This document shows positions 1 to 5,556 of a stretch of DNA of 5,556 nt, in pieces (position 1 is the stretch's first letter; every line of letters begins with the position of its first letter). Origin of the DNA: JAIBBG01 sp046304755 (GTDB taxonomy: Bacteria > Bacteroidota > Bacteroidia > Flavobacteriales_D > Sanyastnellaceae); NCBI GenBank assembly GCA_046304755.1, contig JBKCDO010000158.1:1-5556 (forward strand), read 5' to 3'. The notes beneath the pieces are model-generated. The model saw only the letters and a program-made list of their open reading frames with translations. It was not told the DNA's origin and ran no database searches. The translations under genes were made by a program, and so were the position numbers.

Positions 1-33
1 GCTCAATAAAAAAGAGTCTGATGAAATAAATCG
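1..33. other. left-edge stretch without an identifiable gene
   Basis: This AT-rich stretch may hold the tail of an upstream plus-strand gene. The three plus frames stop at 7-9, 27-29 and 62-64, so at most 20 codons are visible and none can be recognised. No promoter, RNA or repeat is convincing here. Confidence 0.4.
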
Positions 34-34
34 C

Positions 35-59
35 AGTCCGGGCGGTTTAGTCCGGGCGG
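35..59. repeat. 11-bp direct repeat (AGTCCGGGCGG, two copies)
   Basis: AGTCCGGGCGG occurs at 35-45 and again at 49-59, separated by TTA, giving a 14-bp period. The right copy extends into the palindrome AGTCCG-GG-CGGACT (49-62). As RNA, the arm near 57-63 could pair either with the left copy (stem 34-40/57-63) or with the right copy (stem 49-53/58-62, loop of four), so two hairpins compete for one arm. The repeat is directly visible; any regulatory meaning is inferred. Confidence 0.7.
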
Positions 60-62
60 ACT

Positions 63-70
63 GATTTTTG
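63..70 (+). promoter_or_regulatory. weak Bacteroidota -7-like element for the receptor gene
   Basis: GATTTTTG matches the Bacteroidota -7 consensus TAnnTTTG at all fixed positions except the first. It ends 7 bases before the receptor ATG, so a transcript starting from it would have almost no 5' leader. No convincing TTG-type -33 element is seen at the usual spacing. It also overlaps the T run of the candidate terminator. This is a tentative call only. Confidence 0.25.
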
Positions 71-77
71 ACACCTT

Positions 78-2651
78 ATGACCCGAATCCTGCTTGTCGT
101 TTGTTGTTTGGCAGCTTCCCTGTGGAGTGCGGCTCAAACGGCTGTAATCGAAGGTACCATTCGCGACTTGGATGGACTGCCTGCAGCGGGTGTCATTGTC
201 CAACAAAAAGATAATCCCGGAAACGGTGTTGCTGCTAACGATGTCGGGGAGTTTCGCCTTCAACTTCCCGCTGAACGCGCCGTCGTGGTCATATTCAAAG
301 GCATTGGCGCGTCATCGCTCGAACGTGAATTTCGCTTGAAAGCAGGGGAGGTGCGTAAAGTTGATTTGCTCTACGATAATACAGCTGCTGCCGGAGTCAT
401 CACCATCCGCGCTGAACGTGAAGGCGGCATGAAGCCCATCGAAACAAAGCTTCCAACAAAGCTTCCCACCATCAATCCCGGTATTGAATCATACCTCTTG
501 CAAATGCCTGTCAACTTCGCCTCAGAGTTGAGTAGCAGCTACAGCGTCCGCGGTGGAAGTTTTGATGAGAACCTGGTATACGTGAACGGTATTCAGGTCT
601 ATCGTCCGTTTCTGGTCAGGGCAGGTGAACAGGAAGGATTGAGCTTTCCGAATCCGGACATGGTCAGCAACATTCGTTTTAGTGCAGGTGGCTTTGCAGC
701 ACGCTATGGCGACAAAATGAGCAGTGTGCTGGATATTCAATACGCCAGACCGGATAGCGCTTATGGCTCCTTTACCCTAGGATTGCTTGGAGGCTCTGTT
801 CATACTGCAGGTATTTCCAAAAATCGCACGTTCACCCATAATACGGGGATTCGCTACAAAGACAACTCCTACGTGTTTAACTCGCTCGATGTGCAGGGAG
901 ATTACAAGCCACGTTACTACGACGTTCAGACTTACCTAACATGGCGCCCCGAACAATACAGTCCATTCGAGTTGAGTTTTTTGGGGAACTATCAGAACAA
1001 CCGCTATCAGTTTGTTCCCAGCACGCGCAGCACGGATGTGGGTACCATCAATGAAGCATTGCGTCTGACAGTCTATTTCGATGGTAAAGAAGAAACTCGC
1101 TTTGAAACCATGTTCGGTGCGTTCTCTGCGAAGTACAATCCCTCACCGCAGGCTCAGATGAGCATCACCGCCAGCGCTTTTAATACCTACGAAACAGAGT
1201 ACTTCGATATTCAAGGTGCTTACAGTTTGGATGAGCTCGAGCGCGATTTGGGCAGTGATCAGTTTGGTGAAGTCTTGCGCAATCGCGGCGTCGGTGGCTT
1301 CCTTGATCATGCGCGCAATGCCTTGAGTGCAACAGTGCTCAACGTGAATCATCGCGGATTTGTAGAGCATGAGGCGAAGAAGAATGTGTTCTCCTGGGGA
1401 TTTGATGCGCAGCAAGAATACGTCTACGATAAACTGCGTGAATGGTCGCTGGTAGATTCGGCAGGCTATGCCTCTCCGCGTCCGCCGGATTCGTTGGGAT
1501 ACACCAACCCGGCAGTACAACCTGATCAACAGATTTACCTGCACGATCGGATTCGTGCTGTGAACGATATCAACTCGCGACGACTATCTGCCTATGTGCA
1601 AGATGAAAAGCGCTGGGTCATGGACGACGGTTCTATTTGGACCATTAATGCGGGCGCGCGTGCCAATTACTGGACCTTCAACAATCAATTGGTGGGTGGC
1701 CCTCGCGTAGCTATGAGCTATACGCCCGTGTGGATGCAGAAACGCACGATGGCCGATGGGTCGATTGATTCATTGCGCAAGGATATCATTTTAACGGCCG
1801 CATTTGGTTACTACTGGCAACCGGCTTTTTACCGCGAAATGCGTGATTTCGGTGGTGCTGTCAATCCTGAGATTCGAGCACAACGAAGTATTCACTACAT
1901 CGTCGGAGCCAATTACGTTTTTCAGGCATGGAACCGTCCATTCAAAATCAATTCTGAAATCTATTACAAGCAGCTACGCGATTTGATCCCATACGAAGTG
2001 GAAAACGTTCGCCTGCGCTATTTCGCCACCAATAACTCCAACGGTTACGCCTACGGGATGGATGTCATGCTCAACGGCGAGTTCATCAAGGATGTGCAAT
2101 CGTGGGCGCGACTCTCGTGGATGAAAACGGAGGAGGATTTAGTAGATGATGAATATTACCTCTACCTGAACGCCTCAGGTGATACGATTTACAATGGTTT
2201 TACCTTGGATAATGTAGCTGTGGACAGCATTCGTCAAGTGCCCGGATTTATCCCTCGTCCCAACGACCAGCGGGTGAGTTTCAGCTTACTCTTTCAGGAT
2301 GAAATGAAAAAGAAGCCCTGGTATAAAGTGCTGATGAGTTTTTATTTCTCGACGGGAGTTCCTTATGGTCCGCCATCGCAGGAGCGTTACCTGGATATCA
2401 GTCGCACACGCAGTTACATTCGAGCCGACATTGGTTTCAGCCGCGATTTGATTTTAGAGAAAAACAAAGACAAGAACTGGTTCAATCGAACCTTTGATCG
2501 CGGTTATGTAGCACTGGAAATATTCAATTTGCTTGGAACCAACAATATCATCAATCACCAGTGGATTGAGGATGTAAACGGCAGGCAATACGGCATTCCA
2601 ACCTACCTCACCGGCCGAAGACTGAACTTGCGCATGAGTTTGAGTTTCTAA
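78..2651 (+). CDS. TonB-dependent outer-membrane receptor
   Basis: This 857-residue outer-membrane protein probably imports an unknown substrate using TonB/ExbBD energy. A signal peptide (Arg3, hydrophobic residues 4-16) ends near Ser-Ala-Ala at 17-19. Residues about 22-100 form a carboxypeptidase-regulatory-like (CarboxypepD_reg) beta domain with the typical EGTIRD and GEFRL motifs. A possible TonB box, VITI, lies at 107-110. The plug domain (about 120-225) contains SSYSVRGGSFDENLVYVNG and later FAARYGDKMSSVLD. The rest is a beta-barrel rich in aromatic residues, ending in a strand with terminal Phe857 as outer-membrane barrels do. The plug wording resembles a conserved receptor of Bacteroidota core genomes rather than a SusC glycan importer, and no SusD-like partner is adjacent. 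The ATG at 78 is chosen because it gives a complete signal peptide. The DNA has no Shine-Dalgarno site. The substrate cannot be told from the sequence. Confidence 0.93.
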   Translation: MTRILLVVCCLAASLWSAAQTAVIEGTIRDLDGLPAAGVIVQQKDNPGNGVAANDVGEFRLQLPAERAVVVIFKGIGASSLEREFRLKAGEVRKVDLLYDNTAAAGVITIRAEREGGMKPIETKLPTKLPTINPGIESYLLQMPVNFASELSSSYSVRGGSFDENLVYVNGIQVYRPFLVRAGEQEGLSFPNPDMVSNIRFSAGGFAARYGDKMSSVLDIQYARPDSAYGSFTLGLLGGSVHTAGISKNRTFTHNTGIRYKDNSYVFNSLDVQGDYKPRYYDVQTYLTWRPEQYSPFELSFLGNYQNNRYQFVPSTRSTDVGTINEALRLTVYFDGKEETRFETMFGAFSAKYNPSPQAQMSITASAFNTYETEYFDIQGAYSLDELERDLGSDQFGEVLRNRGVGGFLDHARNALSATVLNVNHRGFVEHEAKKNVFSWGFDAQQEYVYDKLREWSLVDSAGYASPRPPDSLGYTNPAVQPDQQIYLHDRIRAVNDINSRRLSAYVQDEKRWVMDDGSIWTINAGARANYWTFNNQLVGGPRVAMSYTPVWMQKRTMADGSIDSLRKDIILTAAFGYYWQPAFYREMRDFGGAVNPEIRAQRSIHYIVGANYVFQAWNRPFKINSEIYYKQLRDLIPYEVENVRLRYFATNNSNGYAYGMDVMLNGEFIKDVQSWARLSWMKTEEDLVDDEYYLYLNASGDTIYNGFTLDNVAVDSIRQVPGFIPRPNDQRVSFSLLFQDEMKKKPWYKVLMSFYFSTGVPYGPPSQERYLDISRTRSYIRADIGFSRDLILEKNKDKNWFNRTFDRGYVALEIFNLLGTNNIINHQWIEDVNGRQYGIPTYLTGRRLNLRMSLSF
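443..466 (+). repeat. 12-bp in-frame tandem duplication inside the receptor gene
   Basis: AACAAAGCTTCC at 443-454 is repeated exactly at 455-466. It reads in frame as Thr-Lys-Leu-Pro twice (residues 123-130), in the linker between the N-terminal beta domain and the plug. The last codon differs in its third base (CCA then CCC), because the base after the second copy differs. The length is a multiple of three, so gain or loss of one unit would not break the gene. Confidence 0.85.
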
Positions 2652-2656
2652 GGTTG

Positions 2657-2664
2657 TAATTTCG
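2657..2664 (+). promoter_or_regulatory. weak -7-like element in the receptor/DUF493 gap
   Basis: TAATTTCG matches TAnnTTTG except at the seventh base and lies in the 33-bp gap after the receptor stop, 20 bases before the ATG at 2685. A TTTG at 2639-2642 is only 14 bp upstream, too close for a standard -33 element. It could give the DUF493-fmt group its own start of transcription, but may be chance in an AT-rich gap. Confidence 0.2.
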
Positions 2665-2684
2665 CGACACAAATTTTTTTGATC

Positions 2685-2957
2685 ATGGATGAGGAACAAA
2701 TTGAACGCCTGCGCGCACGTCTCAACGAGATTCATGTATGGCCGAGCATATTCATGTTCAAGTTCATTTTACCCTCCGACCCGGTGCGATTGACTGAATT
2801 GAAGTTGATCTTTGGTGAGAGCGCAGAAATCAAGGAAAGGCTTTCTGCAAAAGGAAATTTTACCAGTGTAACCATTCGTGAAATGATGCTCAACGCGGAT
2901 GATATTTTCGATCGCTACAGACGTGTAGGAGGCATCAAAGGAATTATTTCACTCTAA
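2685..2957 (+). CDS. DUF493 (YbeD-like) small protein
   Basis: This is a 90-residue cytoplasmic protein with no signal peptide. It fits the DUF493 family (E. coli YbeD is 87 residues), a small ferredoxin-like alpha/beta fold with no established enzymatic role, thought to be regulatory. Family-typical pieces are FKFILPSD near residues 25-32, the GNFTSVTI strand near 57-64, an acidic helix with DDIFDRYR, and a closing GIKGIISL. A TTG codon at 2679 could add two residues, but the ATG at 2685 is preferred because it is a normal start and gives the expected length. The gene sits 33 bp after the receptor and 3 bp before the next gene, so it is probably in one transcript with the small membrane protein and fmt. 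Confidence 0.85.
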   Translation: MDEEQIERLRARLNEIHVWPSIFMFKFILPSDPVRLTELKLIFGESAEIKERLSAKGNFTSVTIREMMLNADDIFDRYRRVGGIKGIISL

Positions 2958-2960
2958 TTG

Positions 2961-3329
2961 ATGATGGATACTTTAAAGGATGTTTTGCTCGTATTTACAA
3001 TTGTGTTGCTGGTCTATGTGCTCTACCAGCGACTGTTGCAAGTACTGGGGAAAAAGCAGAAATCAACACTTTATGCTACGGTGGGTGAAAATTTGAATTG
3101 GAATGGTAGCATGCTTCTGTTGCAGCTCGAGGCTGCTCGCACGATGGAGCTTGAAGTCGCTGTGAAGGATGCTGATGGAGTGGAGTTGATTCGTCAAGCC
3201 GCGCGAACTCTCGCGATTGGAAGCCATGAGATTGAAGTCGATTGTTCATCGCTAACCAAGGGCAGGTATTACGTTTGGCTAAAAACACCGGCACAGGAGT
3301 ATTCACGCTATTTTGAAATTTCAGAATGA
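2961..3329 (+). CDS. small single-pass membrane protein with beta-rich C-terminal domain
   Basis: I do not recognise a named family. The protein has 122 residues from the ATG at 2961, or 121 from the adjacent ATG at 2964; both lie within 9 bp of the upstream stop and cannot be separated. A single hydrophobic segment covers about residues 6-23 (VLLVFTIVLLVYVLY), followed by a basic stretch (GKKQK) and a domain of about 85 residues made of alternating beta-type segments. The pattern ELEVAVKDADGVELI, then a glycine turn, then SSLTKGRYYVWLKT and a final short strand resembles the type IX secretion C-terminal sorting domain or FlgD-like Ig fold. Positive charges just after the hydrophobic segment would favour the domain facing the cytoplasm, which fits poorly with a secretion-type fold, so topology is open. 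The stop overlaps the fmt start, suggesting coupled translation. Confidence 0.75.
   Translation: MMDTLKDVLLVFTIVLLVYVLYQRLLQVLGKKQKSTLYATVGENLNWNGSMLLLQLEAARTMELEVAVKDADGVELIRQAARTLAIGSHEIEVDCSSLTKGRYYVWLKTPAQEYSRYFEISE
3326..3329 (+). promoter_or_regulatory. ATGA stop/start overlap coupling to fmt
   Basis: The fmt ATG (3326-3328) overlaps the TGA stop (3327-3329) of the small membrane protein gene. No Shine-Dalgarno sequence precedes it. Such overlaps commonly allow a terminating ribosome to re-initiate, so fmt expression probably depends on translation of the gene before it. Confidence 0.7.
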
Positions 3330-4249
3330 AGTCGCTGCGTATTGTATTTATGGGTACACCGGAATTTGCCGTTGCCTCACTCGAGGCATTGCATCAGAGT
3401 GCTCATCACGTAGTAGGTGTGGTGACCGTGGCTGATAAGCCGGCCGGCAGAGGCCTGCAGATGCAGATGAGCGCAGTGAAGCAATTTGCAGTCGCCAACG
3501 ACATTCCTGTGCTACAGCCGTTGAAATTGCGTGATCCGGATTTTCTCGAGGCATTAGCCGAATGGAAAGCTGACTTATTTGTAATTGTTGCCTTCCGAAT
3601 GTTACCTGAAGTCGTTTGGCAAATGCCACCAATGGGTTCGATTAACCTGCATGGATCGCTGCTTCCGCGCTACCGCGGTGCCGCGCCAATAAACCGCGCC
3701 ATCATGAATGGTGATCGGGAAACGGGCGTCACCACATTTTTCCTGCAACATGAAATAGATACAGGTCGCGTGATTCGCCGCGAAACCATTGCCATTGGCG
3801 ATGACATGACCGCCGGTGAACTGCACGATGTGATGATGATCGCAGGCGCACGTGTCCTGGTGGAAACAGTCGACGCCATTGCTGATGGCAGTGCCGAGGC
3901 AACCGCACAAGAGAACTTGTCGGCTCCGGGCGCTGATGTGCCTTCAGCTCCTAAGATTTTTAAAGAAGATTGTAAAATTGATTGGACACAATCGGTGCTC
4001 GAAGTCCATAATCATGTGCGCGGGCTTTCGCCGTATCCGGCAGCTTGGACAGAAGTAAATGGTAAGCTATTCAAGATTTACCGCGGTATTCCGTTGGTCG
4101 GTAAAACCATGAGTACTCCTTTTGAAACTGACGGTAAGGGTGCCTTTTTGTTCCGCTGTGCGGATGGCGCATACAGTGTATTATCCCTGCAGCCCGAAGG
4201 GAAAAAGCGCATGGATGTTGAAGAGTTTCTGCGCGGTTGGCGCTCTTAA
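3326..4249 (+). CDS. fmt: methionyl-tRNA formyltransferase
   Basis: This cytoplasmic enzyme transfers a formyl group from 10-formyltetrahydrofolate to the methionine on initiator tRNA, enabling bacterial translation initiation. The 307 residues are close to the usual 310-315. The N-terminal Rossmann-type formyltransferase domain starts with VFMGTPEFAV (7-16). The tRNA-contacting loop has PAGRG (39-43), with Arg42 at the position of the important E. coli Arg42. The catalytic signature INLHGSLLPRYRGAAP gives Asn107 and His109, and Asp145 in EIDTG completes the Asn-His-Asp set. The C-terminal OB-like domain begins near residue 208 (APKIFKEDCKIDW) and includes the VRGLSPYPAAW motif. All key residues are present, so it should be active. 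It is the last gene of the plus-strand cluster; the deformylase gene is not in this window. Confidence 0.97.
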   Translation: MKSLRIVFMGTPEFAVASLEALHQSAHHVVGVVTVADKPAGRGLQMQMSAVKQFAVANDIPVLQPLKLRDPDFLEALAEWKADLFVIVAFRMLPEVVWQMPPMGSINLHGSLLPRYRGAAPINRAIMNGDRETGVTTFFLQHEIDTGRVIRRETIAIGDDMTAGELHDVMMIAGARVLVETVDAIADGSAEATAQENLSAPGADVPSAPKIFKEDCKIDWTQSVLEVHNHVRGLSPYPAAWTEVNGKLFKIYRGIPLVGKTMSTPFETDGKGAFLFRCADGAYSVLSLQPEGKKRMDVEEFLRGWRS

Positions 4250-4257
4250 TCGAGTGT

Positions 4258-4575
4258 TTATTTCCCACACATAGTAACGACATACTGAAGAATCAAGTCT
4301 TCTGTGGGCTTGTCTATTCTCGCTTTCGGGGCCATGCGCTTCACATGCTTTCCCCATTGCTCTTCATTGTAAGCGGATGGACTTTTCAATCCATGGCATT
4401 TTCCGCAGTTATCTTCATACAGCGTTTTCCCTTGATTGAGCGTGGCGAGCGTGGCACCGGGGTATTTCGCTGCTGCGCGAGCAGCATCGTTATCCGTCAT
4501 GGCAACGGTGGTTTTCTTAGCGGCGCAGGCTGCAAGCAAAAGCATACAAGCAGCGATGATGGAAATCTTTTTCAT
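4258..4575 (-). CDS. mono-haem cytochrome c lipoprotein
   Basis: This 105-residue protein is predicted to be lipid-anchored outside the cytoplasmic membrane and to carry electrons through one covalently bound haem c. Residues 1-16 form a lipoprotein signal peptide with basic Lys2-Lys3 and lipobox LAAC, so Cys17 would be the lipidated residue. After an Ala/Thr-rich linker, the cytochrome fold begins with GKTLYEDNCGKCHG. CGKCH (57-61) is the CxxCH haem site with His61 as one axial ligand, and Met81 in RMAPKA is the likely second. A final helix (about 91-102) fits a short class I cytochrome c. An extra Cys103 lies near the C-terminus. The ATG is 3 bp after the kinase stop, with no Shine-Dalgarno site, so the two genes are probably co-transcribed. 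Its redox partner cannot be named from the sequence. Confidence 0.9.
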   Translation of the reverse strand: MKKISIIAACMLLLAACAAKKTTVAMTDNDAARAAAKYPGATLATLNQGKTLYEDNCGKCHGLKSPSAYNEEQWGKHVKRMAPKARIDKPTEDLILQYVVTMCGK

Positions 4576-4578
4576 GTA

Positions 4579-5556
4579 TTAAGTCGTTGGTGGAATTGGT
4601 AATCGAAACGAGAAGCGCGAGCCTTTTCCGGGTGCTGAATCAATGTGCAGTGTTACTTTGTGTTTGGCTAAAAACTCGGTGACGAGCACCATGCCGAATC
4701 CTCTTCCTTTCTCGCGATTGGTTCCGCGGGTGGTGAATTGGACGCCTTTAAGAATGTTGTCTATTTGCTCTTGCGTCATGCCGACTCCGGAGTCTTGAAT
4801 ACAAAATTCAATCTCTTGATTAATTGTTTTTGCGGTGATGCTAATAATACCGCCCAGCGGGGTGAACTTGATAGCATTGCCCAGCAAATTTCGGAATACA
4901 CTACCGATCATATTGGTATCGGCCCAAATGTGCAATCTCCCGGGAACATCGAGCTTCACTTGAATGTGCTTACTGGTGAGTGAATAGTCGTTGTTGGAAA
5001 GTAATGCGCTAATCAGCCTATCTACCTCATAAACTTCCTGTTTGATGTTGAGCTCGTCTTGCTGCGTGCGCGTCCACTGGAGCATATTATCAAGCGTCTC
5101 GAGTGTTTTGGTTGCGTCGATTTTCAGGTTGTGCAAGAGATTCGCCTGATCAGCTTGGCTCAATGACATTTGTTCAATCACGTCTACGACGCCGATTGTT
5201 TTGCCGATATCACCACGGATATCATGCGACATCATTGATAGGAGTTTGTCTCGCGTGCGCATGCTGCCGAGCATGATTTTGTTTTGCCGGGCGTTCTCCG
5301 CGCTTTTGGTTTTCAGTTCTTCCAGGATCGTTTTATTCAAGCGAATAATGGTAAAAACAATGTATAGACTAAATGCAAGTGAGCCCGACAAGTTGATGGT
5401 CCAGTAGACATGGATACTCTCATTGATGAGTGGATGATGATCGGCATGATTGTGCAAGAGCAGGTACACCGGAAGGCTGAGAAAGGAGGCCAGGATGATG
5501 AGAAAACCGTATTTACGTTCATTTTCTTTGAAAACGACAAGAGAACTCAGCGCCAG
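4579..5556 (-). CDS. membrane sensor histidine kinase, N-terminus beyond window edge
   Basis: The frame stays open to the right edge, giving 325 visible residues. The GTG at 5467-5469 is internal, because hydrophobic coding sequence continues upstream of it. Visible parts, numbered from the edge, are the end of one membrane segment (1-9), a second (about 16-35), a short His-rich loop, a last segment (about 50-70), a probable coiled-coil linker (75-98), and a HisKA domain with phospho-acceptor His111 in SHDIRGDIG. The ATPase domain has the N-box NLLGNAIKF (Asn223, Asn227), G1 DSGVGM (255-260) and G2 GRGFGM (284-289). All nucleotide-binding boxes are present, so kinase activity is likely. The usual proline after the H-box is replaced by Asp116. 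No receiver domain is fused and no response regulator is in the window, so its partner is unknown. The cytochrome gene follows directly. Confidence 0.92.
   Translation of the reverse strand: MALSSLVVFKENERKYGFLIILASFLSLPVYLLLHNHADHHPLINESIHVYWTINLSGSLAFSLYIVFTIIRLNKTILEELKTKSAENARQNKIMLGSMRTRDKLLSMMSHDIRGDIGKTIGVVDVIEQMSLSQADQANLLHNLKIDATKTLETLDNMLQWTRTQQDELNIKQEVYEVDRLISALLSNNDYSLTSKHIQVKLDVPGRLHIWADTNMIGSVFRNLLGNAIKFTPLGGIISITAKTINQEIEFCIQDSGVGMTQEQIDNILKGVQFTTRGTNREKGRGFGMVLVTEFLAKHKVTLHIDSAPGKGSRFSFRLPIPPTT

Larger units (their letters stand above)
34..70 (+). terminator. GC-rich hairpin plus T run, candidate terminator or operator
   Basis: CAGTCCG at 34-40 and CGGACTG at 57-63 are perfect inverted copies that can form a 7-bp GC-rich stem, followed by ATTTTTG at 64-70. 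This has the shape of a rho-independent terminator for a gene to the left of the window. The same DNA holds an 11-bp direct repeat and a near-perfect palindrome at 49-62, so it could instead be a protein-binding site controlling the receptor gene, whose start is 8 bases past the T run. The sequence alone does not decide between these roles. Confidence 0.4.

Noticed and set aside
1..77. tRNA or other structured RNA gene in the left intergenic region
   Set aside because: The GC-rich repeats cannot be folded into a cloverleaf and the stretch is too short; only the simple hairpins are supported.
95..119. Receptor as a lipoprotein because of Cys9-Cys10 in the signal peptide
   Set aside because: The cysteines lie inside the hydrophobic core, too early for a lipobox; Ser-Ala-Ala at 17-19 fits ordinary signal peptidase cleavage.
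1143..1544. 133-residue minus-strand open frame inside the receptor gene
   Set aside because: It is antisense to a well-supported barrel-coding region and shows no recognisable domain or start context.
2679..2684. TTG start adding two residues to the DUF493 protein
   Set aside because: The ATG at 2685 gives the normal family length and is a stronger start codon.
4221..4247. Possible hairpin at the end of fmt (AAGA/TCTT around GCGC/GCGC)
   Set aside because: The stem is interrupted by a six-base bulge and has no T run after it, so it is too weak to call a terminator.
4237..4602. 121-residue plus-strand open frame across the cytochrome gene
   Set aside because: It lies opposite a clear cytochrome c gene with lipobox and CxxCH motif, overlaps the end of fmt, and its translation shows no coherent domain.
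5467..5469. GTG as the start of the histidine kinase
   Set aside because: The frame upstream is open for 29 more codons to the window edge and encodes typical membrane-segment sequence, so the real start lies outside.

Overview
The window reads as a chromosomal segment of a Bacteroidota bacterium. The evidence is an outer-membrane TonB-dependent receptor with an N-terminal carboxypeptidase-regulatory-like domain, a lipoprotein mono-haem cytochrome c, a Bacteroidota-style histidine kinase, starts without Shine-Dalgarno sequences, and a TAnnTTTG-like element ahead of the first gene. I cannot place it below phylum level. No mobile element, CRISPR array, tRNA or rRNA was seen.

Layout. Bases 1-77 are non-coding or hold only the tail of an upstream gene. 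They contain a GC-rich direct and inverted repeat followed by a T run, directly ahead of the receptor gene. Bases 78-4249 carry four plus-strand genes in tight order: a TonB-dependent receptor (78-2651), a DUF493/YbeD-like protein (2685-2957), a small protein with one membrane segment and a beta-rich domain (2961-3329), and methionyl-tRNA formyltransferase fmt (3326-4249). The last three are packed with a 3-bp gap and then an ATGA overlap, so they are probably one transcript. The receptor may be co-transcribed or may be separated by a weak promoter in the 33-bp gap.

On the minus strand, a sensor histidine kinase (4579 to beyond the right edge) is followed 3 bp later by a small cytochrome c lipoprotein (4258-4575). 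The two form a compact operon that converges on fmt with only 8 bp between stop codons. The kinase is incomplete: its frame stays open to base 5556, so its N-terminus lies outside the window.

Function. The plus-strand cluster mixes a housekeeping translation gene (fmt) with envelope genes, which looks like ordinary core-genome clustering. The minus-strand pair joins a membrane sensor kinase with a periplasmic haem protein. A redox or metal-sensing link is possible but is only inferred. I found no clear sign of a new system. The best leads are the small membrane protein with a sorting-domain-like fold, the kinase-cytochrome pair with a histidine-rich loop, the proline-less H-box, and the repeat structure at the receptor promoter.
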